NCBI GenBank assembly: GCA_022925895.1
Contig: JAKSYS010000003.1
Span: forward strand, 248,001 to 312,000
Length of the DNA: 64,000 nucleotides
Reading direction: 5' to 3'
Source: Fragilaria crotonensis
Taxonomy: Eukaryota > Bacillariophyta > Fragilariophyceae > Fragilariales > Fragilariaceae
A program made the translations under genes and the position numbers. Below are positions 52,283 through 60,587 of the stretch, piece after piece. A model generated the notes under the pieces. It was not told the DNA's origin, ran no database searches, and worked only from the letters and a program-made list of their open reading frames with translations. Positions within the stretch are counted from its first letter, which is position 1, and each line of letters starts with the position of its first letter.

Positions 52283-53331
52283 CTATAACCGTTCGCCGAA
52301 CCCGGGAGTCCATCGATCATTGTTGATGGCATAGCGTTTGAAAGACTCCTCACGAACAAGAGTGGCAACATCACGAAGCAGCGGTTTCTGGCGGTAGGTC
52401 TGCAGCAATTCTACCGAGCCATCTGGTCGCTCGAGGTAGGCCAACCACGGTCCAGGAAATGTGCGAAACACCCATCCCTTTGAGATTCTTTTCAAGTAGT
52501 AGGCCTCCTCAAACCCGCGTTTGTTGCCCAAGTTGTAGGTGGTTGAGTAAGCATTATTGAGAACGACAAAGGGTGATCCAGGTGAGCCGTAGGCACTCTC
52601 AAGTCGGTCCCATGTTTCTTCTCCACCAGGATTGACGCAAATGATGCATTCCTTGTTCCTTCCCTTCTGACGGGCCTCCTGCGATCCTAGCACTCCTGTG
52701 CGCGTCAGGTCCCCAAGGTTGCCGATCAAACCAAAATTGACAGCTTCCGGCGTCAAGACGCATGCCGGTCCTCCCAATGGACCACCACGCGACGCATTTG
52801 CAAGCTTTTTTGCCCAATAAATGTTGGAATAGGCAATCAGGTTTCTCGAAATGTCGGAGCCAGGCTTGTACCCGCCTTTGAACGCAAGATCCTTCGCAAC
52901 AATGCTTTGTCCAAATTTCTGATTCAGAGGGGTTCCGAATTTAACTTCGTCGACATTGGGAACCTAAGGTGAGCACAAAAATGAGCAATTCGAGTTTGAT
53001 ATAAGAAGTTTGAAAAGCGTTGGTCCCAAGTCCCAATCGCAACACCATGGCCAACTTACGGGAGGGAATTGGACTTCAATCTTTTTCTGCAGAGAAGCAA
53101 CGAACTAGAAGTGTCAGGAACTAGAGAGCGATCTTTATTCAACCTCTCATCAGATTGTACGCGTACCTTTCCTGCTCCAACAGCCTTTGCGATGGCCGCA
53201 CTGGCTTGTTTGGCAATTTGGTCGTCAAACCAGCTCTTATATAGAACCGGCATCTTGGAACCTCCATCAAGAATCGGGATGAAGGCATTGGCAGCGGTCA
53301 CTGCGGCGGCAACCAATAGAAAGGATCTCAT
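52283..53331 (-). CDS. DUF1995 protein, plastid-targeted
   Basis: There are three exons: 53331-53167, 53086-53060 (27 bp) and 52963-52283, with introns of 80 and 96 bp, giving 290 residues. The tiny middle exon encodes KKIEVQFPP and joins in frame to VPNVDEVKFG. MRSFLLVAAAVTAANA|FIP is a signal peptide plus ANAF plastid motif. DUF1995 marks: ICVNPGGEETWDRLE, VVLNNAYSTTYNLGNKRGFE, RISKGWVFRTFPGPW and NDRWTPGFG at the end. The family includes plant LPA3-type chloroplast proteins linked to photosystem II assembly; the activity is not known. The ATG at 53331 was preferred to one at 53349 because it begins the signal peptide. Confidence 0.82.
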
Positions 53332-54000
53332 CGTTGCGCAGTGGCACAAATTATGGGAGATTGCTCTGGCAAGATCGTCGCTTCAACAACAAACGAAGAT
53401 CACGACCATGAGACGAGGAAGGAAAAAATGAGTGTCGCATAATAGCGTACGGGCTCATTTCCCGTACCAGGTACATGTCTACTGTCTATGGTAAAATCCT
53501 CCAGTCTCCAGTACAATGTGCCTCATGCCTCATGTGTATGTCATGTAGTCATGTAGGTCATAGGTCATAGGTCATAGGTCATAGAGGTCATAGCGCAGTA
53601 CCAGTACAAGTACTTGTACTCCGTTCATACCTGGTACAAGTACCAACTCTACGTTACAAGTACAAGTACCATGCTATTCGTCCTAAATTGAGACCTGGGT
53701 CCCGGGGTATCAATAGTACCAGTACTACTACTAGTAGCTACTCCTACTAGCTAGTCTCCAATTGATAGGATGTTAAACATGGCAATACAAGGCTACTTGA
53801 TTCCATCCTTCTAGCAGTCCTTCCATTCTTCGGCTCCAGAAATTCACAACTGAAAGCAGCTAATCGCCACGTAGTACAGCTTGGAGGTCTCCTAGTTTGT
53901 GGGAATTTCCACACAGGCGAGGCACTTGCTTCCATCGCTGATCGTTCCACCACAATCTCACAAATTTCAAGCGAAAAAATCGAAAGAACGTCAATTTGCC
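53332..54000. repeat. Intergenic GTAC-rich tract with (aggtcat)n
   Basis: 53440-53760 is dense in GTAC words (agtaccagtacaagtacttg and similar), with a heptamer run aggtcat repeated four to five times at 53555-53593. The rest up to 54001 is the 5' region of the RING gene. No gene seen. Confidence 0.6.
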
Positions 54001-55146
54001 ATGGATGAGGGCGGAAACATCGGTCGGTGCCTTGCTTGTAGACTCCGGGATACAAATGGACAGAATGGCGAGTTCTGCACAATTTGTGCGGTCAGATTGC
54101 AACTGCTTGATGGTATCTTGCCTGTGGCGGCTGAGGCTTCCATGTTCAGGCCAGAATCAAGTCCAGGCAATGCTCTAGTCGAATCGAGTAACCATCAACA
54201 CGTGTCGTTGATCGTTCCAGTAGTCGACTACATTCCTTCTCAAACCCAACACTTGCAAATGAGAGCATTTTCACCAAATGAATTTCGAATCCTTGTATAC
54301 AGCCGCGCATTTCCAGGTGCAAACTTTCGTGAGGTTGACAACGGAACAACTGTCGCAGGTGATACTCCGTCGGAGGAGGAACTCGTTCACATGATTGTTG
54401 AACTGTTTCTTTCGTACGTGCCACAACGCAGACTGGTGTGTGATGCCACAATCGACAATATTCCAAGAACAAATTTGAAGCTCGATCATTCTAAGCTGTA
54501 CCGCGCAGCAGTGCAGGTCGACGGACGGGAGAAGCTAAATGCAATTGTCATTAACCCTGGACTTCAATCTCTGCCCCTCAATGGGGACAAGACTCTCGTC
54601 AGTCTCGGATCATCAAACATCACAATCGACGAGCAATGCCGTTTCAGTACCTTGGTGGAAGATGAGGCAGCCATCGTTATCCTTGAACGTTGGAGAGACA
54701 TCCCTGATCGAACCATCGAAATTCTTAGAAGCTTGAGCTTCGGGGGACTCATACTGATCGACAACGCAGACGCTGCCTCTTGCATTACGCAGTACACTAA
54801 AGCTCGTTTTCCGAATTTTCTCCCGGTAATCGTGGTCAAGGAATACGCCGGTGAAGCCTTACTTCGTCAACGCAGAACTGACCCCTCACGACTCGTTTGC
54901 AAACTCACACTCGAAATTGCCGTGGAAAGGGAATGCTCAATATGTTTCGAACAGATGGATATGGTAATGCACTTTCCCCAGTGCGGACACATCATTCACG
55001 AGACGTGTGGGGTCAAATGGCTCAGGTCGCAGAAATCGTGTCCATATTGCAGACAAGAACTTACGGACATCCATGATCATAGCGACAACCAAGACACAGC
55101 TCCCCGGGGAAACCGTTTACATAATCCACGGCAGCGTCCTTATTGA
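54001..55146 (+). CDS. RING-finger protein with N-terminal zinc ribbon
   Basis: The protein has 381 residues from the ATG at 54001 (the frame is open 34 codons upstream but only to a GTG). An N-terminal CxxC-x12-CxxC (C10, C13, C26, C29) may bind zinc. Residues 90-300 show no known domain. A C3HC4 RING lies at 312-350: CSICF, then QCGHIIHETC and SCPYC. It is probably an E3 ubiquitin ligase. Located between two DUF1995 genes but on the opposite strand, with no visible functional link. Confidence 0.78.
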   Translation: MDEGGNIGRCLACRLRDTNGQNGEFCTICAVRLQLLDGILPVAAEASMFRPESSPGNALVESSNHQHVSLIVPVVDYIPSQTQHLQMRAFSPNEFRILVYSRAFPGANFREVDNGTTVAGDTPSEEELVHMIVELFLSYVPQRRLVCDATIDNIPRTNLKLDHSKLYRAAVQVDGREKLNAIVINPGLQSLPLNGDKTLVSLGSSNITIDEQCRFSTLVEDEAAIVILERWRDIPDRTIEILRSLSFGGLILIDNADAASCITQYTKARFPNFLPVIVVKEYAGEALLRQRRTDPSRLVCKLTLEIAVERECSICFEQMDMVMHFPQCGHIIHETCGVKWLRSQKSCPYCRQELTDIHDHSDNQDTAPRGNRLHNPRQRPY

Positions 55147-55232
55147 GTTCCTTCTTGACCAGAGCCTGAGGGATAAGGTCGTAACAAGTCGTGAAATCTC
55201 GGCATAAACACTCATTCTAGCTCTTATGATAG

Positions 55233-56063
55233 TCACCGTTGTCTTGACTTGATGGCTCGTTGGTCAACTGCTTTCTGAACCAATCGACCAGACTCTCGCA
55301 AATCAGGAGTGTTCGTGCCTTTTACCAATATCGCATCGTCGTCAACGCTCGCCAACACTTGCTTTGACACTAAATCAATTGTGGTCCACGGTTTTGGATA
55401 CGTTCGTGTCAAATAACCCACAACTTGCGAATTGTAGGTCAGAGGTTTTAGAAAGTATGCCATAGTTGCCCCCGCTGGTACTGATGTGGCATCCTTGGCG
55501 AAGCCATTGACTATAACTGTGGCCTTGCACAATTTCGCGAGTCGTTGGGCAGACTCGTAGTCGCTGCGAGCGGAGGGTGACACCAAGATACACACATCTG
55601 AAGGGGAAACCTTTGGAAGCCCGTCGCGCAAAGAATGTAGAACGCCTCCGACCTGTTTAGCTCCGTTGGTGAAGCTTGCTGACGCTGCCGCGCTCGTGAG
55701 GAACCAGACCTTGGGCCCGAGGATGGGCAAAGGAGCGATGCTTTGAATGAGTTTTTTTGCAAACTTGAGATTGGCTGCATCGACTTCTTTGGAAGATCTT
55801 AGACTTCCATCTCCTAACTTGTTTAATGCAGCCAGGGGAAGGAATTCACATTCAATCAGACCGAAGCCTTGTGTTTTTGGCCTATCAATGGCTGCTTTGA
55901 CGGCGGCAATTGCTAGGGAGTCTCGTTCGTTCGGAGACGAAGGAATTTTTCCATTAGAACCGCCCCCAAAAAGGTTTAGAGCTGCCACACGAGTGGTGGT
56001 TCGATCATTAGCAATGAAGCTAGCAACAGGAAGAACACAGAGCACCCACAGGGAGCATCGCAT
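55233..56063 (-). CDS. DUF1995 protein, plastid-targeted (second)
   Basis: The protein has 276 residues from the ATG at 56063; the frame continues 62 codons upstream, but through a GTAC-rich tract that is non-coding elsewhere. MRCSLWVLCVLPVAS|F is a signal peptide with VASF plastid motif. GLIECEFLPLAALNKLGDGS followed by RSSKEVDAAN, CILVSPSARSDYES, GYLTRTYPKPWTTIDLV and DDDAILVKG give the DUF1995 pattern. It is only distantly similar to the neighbour at 52283-53331, so this is an old pair or chance clustering rather than a fresh duplication. Molecular role unknown; a plastid function is inferred from targeting. Confidence 0.72.
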   Translation of the reverse strand: MRCSLWVLCVLPVASFIANDRTTTRVAALNLFGGGSNGKIPSSPNERDSLAIAAVKAAIDRPKTQGFGLIECEFLPLAALNKLGDGSLRSSKEVDAANLKFAKKLIQSIAPLPILGPKVWFLTSAAASASFTNGAKQVGGVLHSLRDGLPKVSPSDVCILVSPSARSDYESAQRLAKLCKATVIVNGFAKDATSVPAGATMAYFLKPLTYNSQVVGYLTRTYPKPWTTIDLVSKQVLASVDDDAILVKGTNTPDLRESGRLVQKAVDQRAIKSRQR

Positions 56064-56555
56064 GTAGTGGGGCACCATCGTACTTATCCCCATAGTGCTT
56101 GGAGTCGGTACTGGTATCTGAGTTGGATTCGAGGCCAACCGATGGACTATGGACGTAGTCCGAGTACGAACTTGTAGTACTTGTACTCCCGTAGGGTACA
56201 AGTAGTACTTTTTACCAGAGATGCCGGTGGTACCTCTGTACCGTAGCATCTGGAGTACAAGTACTGTAACAAAAAAGTGTGCATTTTACGGAAAAATTAC
56301 ATATAGGATTACTCGAGGTCGCGTGCAAGTTTAAGTCTGATTTCCAGTCTATCCTGAGCTTCAACACAGGTAAATTACGGTTTTTGTTCTACTGAAGTAC
56401 AGGCGAAACGGTGTCACACAACCGGTGGAGAAAACTGCGATGATCTGGACGCACACGTTCGTCATCTTCGAATCAGCCTAAAGATGCTCAGCCGATAATA
56501 TCATCTTTGGTGCATCATAATCGACAAGATCGACTGTTGTAATCAAGTTGACAAC
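56064..56555. other. Divergent intergenic region, GTAC-rich at 56155-56275
   Basis: It separates the DUF1995 and PsbQ-like genes. GTAC strings (gtacttgtactcccgtaggg, gtacaagtagtac) are followed by a gene-free stretch with no obvious TATA box. Confidence 0.5.
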
Positions 56556-57172
56556 ATGCGAGCCACTTTACTACTTCTCTTCATTCAATCGGTCACGAGC
56601 TTTACTCCTTCAACGCAAACTCGACAGTCAACTGTGTTGTTGGCATCGCGACGACACATTCTAGGCTCAGCAGCACTCGTTTCGGCGTCTATCCTCGTTG
56701 GTTCTTCCGCTGCCTTGGCGGATGTCGCTGATGGAAACGAGCTCCCGGACGGAGTCGCTCAATTCGCTCGTCTTGTCAAGGCCAAGTCTGATATTGTGGT
56801 AAGATAGTTCAATGCATGGAAAATTATGACGTCAAAATATGACTTAGCTCACGGCTATGTTGTCAGGGAGTCAAGCAGCGCCTGACTAGCAACCCAGCTG
56901 ATATTGATAAGAAAGAATGGACCAATATAGGAGGATTCCTTCGTCGGTTGTATGCGGAGGCTGACGACATCAAGTCCGTAGCCAACTCACAGGATCCAGA
57001 AAAGAAGAAGCAAGCACTAGAGATTGCTGAATTGTTGCGGAAATACAGCAAGGGGGGCGAATCCAGCATTAATGAGCAAGATGCTAAAGCGTTGACAGCT
57101 GTCTTGGACAAGTGCAGCTCCTTGTTCCAAGACTTTTTCGATCTCTTGTCGGATGTTCCTGATGAAATCTAA
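56556..57172 (+). CDS. PsbQ-like thylakoid lumen protein
   Basis: There are two exons: 56556-56798 and 56867-57172, with a 68-bp intron (gtaaga...gttgtcag), giving 182 residues. The tripartite leader is clear: signal peptide MRATLLLLFIQSVTS|F, a short transit region, then SRRHILGSAALVSASILVG with twin Arg and an ALAD cleavage site, so export to the lumen by the Tat route is expected. The mature ~125-residue part is helical (QFARLVKAKSDIVGVKQRL..., GGFLRRLYAEADDIKSV, KKQALEIAELLRKYSKGG and a final helix), like the four-helix PsbQ/Psb31 fold of diatom photosystem II extrinsic subunits. Which subunit (PsbQ', Psb31 or another) is not settled. The intron contains a TGACGTCA at 56827-56834. Confidence 0.78.
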
Positions 57173-57255
57173 GCCATTGATAAATTCGGACATCTTCAAC
57201 ACTAAAAGGTACACGAAGTTAGGGAGCGAGGATCCCAGTGGTCTCGTACTTGCAT

Positions 57256-58656
57256 TCATGCCTCAGTTCCGTTCCCAGCATTTACCATTCCACTTGTCCA
57301 TCCGAACTTTCTCATCAACAGCCGATACTGATTCAACGTCTCGTCCATATTCGTGTACGTTCCGATCAAATGTCTTACGCCTTCGTCAGAACTCAATTCG
57401 AAGGACTTCCGTCCGTGTAGCATGCGACGATTGTTGAACACCAGCATGTCGCCCTCGAGCAATAATGTATCATAGGTATGTTCCAATGCGTATTCTTTCA
57501 AGGCTTTAGTAAGCTGAGGAGACAGTGCGTAGTGGTTATCGGGTGCATTTTTGTCCACAAGACATGCAAAAGCGGCATAAGCCTTATAGAAATCCTCACA
57601 GCTTCCAACATGACGCAACGGACCTTCAAAGGGTGGACTCCAGTTGATTCCAATAATTTCGTGGCTTTCACTGCTGAGCTGAATATGAGGGCAAAATGAC
57701 ACCATGTCCGCTCCCTCGCGTTGCTTGCAGAAGGTTGCGTTCGTCGAAGTGAGGATCTCAAACAATTCGGGAGCCATCTCACGAAGCGCCTGTGCCGCTG
57801 CCAGACCATCGACCAATATGGATTCGCCACCTACTACGCCCCTCTGTTCCACGCAGTGCAAGAGCTGCAACCCTGGAGGCGATTCGTAGTATGCCAAGTC
57901 CTGATGAGGAGGAAGTCGAATCGTCGTGTAGGCAAGATTATGTGCACGTGATACAGCCTGGACATGGAACACATCCCCGTACAGGACCCCGTGCGACAAC
58001 GAACCAGCAAGCAGCCTGCCCATGATAGCACTCGGACATTGATCGTCATCATCAGACGAGTCGGGAGCTGGACAATTTTTTACAAGAGCTGCGCCGTGAC
58101 GAAATACTGCCGAGTAGAGATCGAGTCTCACTTTTTCGTCCTGCCGAATTGCCTCGTAGTCTAATTGCACTAAGGTTTGCTTTCGACGCAGAGCATCCCG
58201 TGGTGTGACTTTCGAACAAAATTGGGGTCCAATCCAGTTCAGTATCCAGCTGAGAAAGTAGTACGATGGTTCCCCCGAATCATCCCACTCAATCTCCAAG
58301 ACTAAGCTGCTTTCATCATCTTGTTTACTGTTGTAGACTCCTCCAGTCGAGTGACAGGAACCCGGTGGGGGTCTTACGGATTCGGCATCAGCGGATATCA
58401 CTCGGACGCTTCTGATTTTTGACCCAGGATATTCTGCAGGTGACCTTAATCGCTGCCCCGACGTAGGGTGTATCCACTTGGCATCGTTCGACCACAACCA
58501 GCAGGCATCAACAGCAAACTCGCAGATAGCAACTCGGCGTCCAGTGGTATCAACACTGACAGGGATGTTGGAAGGAAATTGGTTCCAGTTTCCAGATGAG
58601 GAAAACCTTCTGTGAAAGCTCTGAGCGAGCTTCGGAACTTGCCTGCTCAGCGTCAT
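57256..58656 (-). CDS. Gamma-butyrobetaine/trimethyllysine hydroxylase-like dioxygenase
   Basis: The protein has 466 residues from the ATG at 58656 (46 codons shorter than the open frame, whose start is in GTAC-rich DNA). MTLSRQVPKLAQSFHRRFSS is a typical mitochondrial presequence. The N-terminal DUF971/zinc-type domain (about 40-130) is followed by the TauD/BBOX fold: PHQDLAYYE with Fe ligands H251 and D253, distal ligand H414 in RRMLHGRKSF and R428 (2-oxoglutarate) in RHLIGTY. It hydroxylates trimethyllysine or gamma-butyrobetaine in carnitine synthesis in animals and fungi; algal substrate uncertain. Convergent with the PsbQ-like gene, 83 bp between stops. Confidence 0.85.
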   Translation of the reverse strand: MTLSRQVPKLAQSFHRRFSSSGNWNQFPSNIPVSVDTTGRRVAICEFAVDACWLWSNDAKWIHPTSGQRLRSPAEYPGSKIRSVRVISADAESVRPPPGSCHSTGGVYNSKQDDESSLVLEIEWDDSGEPSYYFLSWILNWIGPQFCSKVTPRDALRRKQTLVQLDYEAIRQDEKVRLDLYSAVFRHGAALVKNCPAPDSSDDDDQCPSAIMGRLLAGSLSHGVLYGDVFHVQAVSRAHNLAYTTIRLPPHQDLAYYESPPGLQLLHCVEQRGVVGGESILVDGLAAAQALREMAPELFEILTSTNATFCKQREGADMVSFCPHIQLSSESHEIIGINWSPPFEGPLRHVGSCEDFYKAYAAFACLVDKNAPDNHYALSPQLTKALKEYALEHTYDTLLLEGDMLVFNNRRMLHGRKSFELSSDEGVRHLIGTYTNMDETLNQYRLLMRKFGWTSGMVNAGNGTEA

Positions 58657-59300
58657 TTCGATTGTGATCCGCTTAGAAAGCGTTGAACTTTGAGGCGTTG
58701 CAGGAAACAGTATCACATACTTGCAAACCTGACAGTACCAGGTACTGTAGTAGCGCCAAACTAACTCCAACAAGCATATATGTTCCTTCGTCATGAATGA
58801 TGACGACCCTGATGAAAACGATATTCCGTACTGCTGTAGACTTGTACGAGTAGAATACTATCAGGTTCTACTGGCTACAGGAAGGTCCGGTAATCACAGA
58901 TAACAACAGATAAAACTCACGTCGTTCATTGCTCTACCTGGTATTCATAAAAGATAATATGTACCGTCGTAGATGACATGCGAGAAGAAATCTTCGTGAA
59001 GCAAGAATTACCGCACTCTCTTGCAGAAACATAATCACGTCAGTTACTTTATCGTTGTGCGCACAACAGGTCGCGCCGCCGGCCGAATTCTGGACAAATT
59101 CCTACTTTTCTTGACCACTTTCTTGTGGATCCACAACGTATTGCCTTTGCTCACCAGCTCATACTTCATAGAGGTTCACATAGTGCCAATCACACAGGGT
59201 AACCAGCACACTCGGTTTCAATCAGTATTTATTATCATTTATCTTCGCGCATGCTTTTGACGTTGTTTCCTTCTGTATTGTAATTGTGACCTGTGCAGTA
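58657..59300. other. Intergenic region
   Basis: A GTAC-rich patch lies at 58735-58830. The rest up to 59301 has no supported gene. Confidence 0.45.
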
Positions 59301-60587
59301 ATGCCTACCAAGCCTGGTTACGAGGCTATTCCCGATGTCGAGGCTGGAGAGAATGGAACAGTGCATCCAGCACTCGTGCTGAAGCCGTGTGATCTATACC
59401 CAGAAGCAAATCCAGAAGAAGCTGAGCTGCTGGGAACGCTAGATTCCATCATCAATGGATCAAGTCTCGAACTCACCATACCCACAGTGGATCCCGATGA
59501 TGTATCACCTCGCTCTCCCAGCATCTGCATGGCCTTAGTCTGGCCAAGTTTGTCTGCCTTGGTTCTCGGCGTCGCAGCGTTCTCTTCCGTTAGATCCGAG
59601 GCTGGTGGCGGCGTACTGGATCCAAGATTGTTTCCTTGCGTCGCAGTATTTCTCATGTGGCTGAGTTCTGCAGTTTCTATCAACAGTCGAATGATTGGCC
59701 AAGCATCCTTGGCGATCGTTTCAGCGGACGATATCGGACATCAGGCTGCCAAATGTATTGAAAATGGCGTGAATATCGTCGAGAATAGAGTTGCGGATGT
59801 TAGAGCCAAGTTGGACTCGGTTCTGCAGGCAATGAGACAGAAACTACAGGAAGCCGGTGTCGAAGGTGCAACACCAGACATTGCTGACCTCAATAATGCC
59901 TTGGAAAGTCTTGAACTTGCATCGATTGAGATCAGTGCTTCTGTTAAGAATGTCAAGGAGGCGATTGCAGCATTTGATGACATCGTTCCTGCCGACCTTC
60001 GATCAACTGCCAAATACTGGTGGAAAGTAGTCTTCCCAGTGTTACTACTGTGCTTCGTTCTCCAAGCCGTACTGCTTACCGGCGCAGCAGTAGCCTTTGC
60101 CTTTAAAGGTGACCACAGCGTCGGATTTTTGTCCGAACCACTCACATTTTCCCGTGTTCTGGTCTCATTGTCCAACAAGTCGCTTGATATCGCAAACAAA
60201 GAAATCATTTTGGAAACGATTGAAGCACCTGCAGATTCGAAAGAGCTGGCATCGTTGCTTGTTCTAAACATCGGTGTAGTTGTTCAATCCTTTATCGTGG
60301 CTGTCATTGAGATTGCTATGGTGTTTTTCTGTACGGGGTCAAGGTATGTTGCTAGCTTGGTGAACACGACGGCTGATTGCATTTTGGAAACAACCATCCA
60401 AGTGGCAAGAGTACAGGGGCTGTATGGAGTAACGGATTCTGTCTTGGTTGGGAAGATGTCAATAGTGAAGAAACAGGTTTTGAAGACAATTATATCACTC
60501 AAAGTAATTGAAAATGTGGACGCAAAAGTTGCGACCTCACCTGAGAAGGCGGGTGGATTCGGATGGTTTGGCATTGGGAAGAAGTAG
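59301..60587 (+). CDS. Four-helix membrane protein of unknown function
   Basis: The protein has 428 residues from the first ATG; a GTG lies 15 bp upstream in frame. Hydrophobic spans lie at about 75-95, 106-125, 240-268 and 316-342. Between the second and third is a long amphipathic, heptad-like segment (VENRVADVRAKLDSVLQAMR, LNNALESLELASIEISASVK). The C-terminal ~75 residues are helical with a Gly/Lys-rich end. Signal or targeting peptide is absent. I do not recognise the family; a coiled-coil membrane-shaping or channel-like protein is possible. Confidence 0.7.
   Translation: MPTKPGYEAIPDVEAGENGTVHPALVLKPCDLYPEANPEEAELLGTLDSIINGSSLELTIPTVDPDDVSPRSPSICMALVWPSLSALVLGVAAFSSVRSEAGGGVLDPRLFPCVAVFLMWLSSAVSINSRMIGQASLAIVSADDIGHQAAKCIENGVNIVENRVADVRAKLDSVLQAMRQKLQEAGVEGATPDIADLNNALESLELASIEISASVKNVKEAIAAFDDIVPADLRSTAKYWWKVVFPVLLLCFVLQAVLLTGAAVAFAFKGDHSVGFLSEPLTFSRVLVSLSNKSLDIANKEIILETIEAPADSKELASLLVLNIGVVVQSFIVAVIEIAMVFFCTGSRYVASLVNTTADCILETTIQVARVQGLYGVTDSVLVGKMSIVKKQVLKTIISLKVIENVDAKVATSPEKAGGFGWFGIGKK

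Noticed and set aside
55160-55200. aaggtcgtaacaagtcgtga, similar to the 3' end of 18S rRNA
   Set aside because: Only about 15 bases match; no other rRNA sequence is near, so a chance match.
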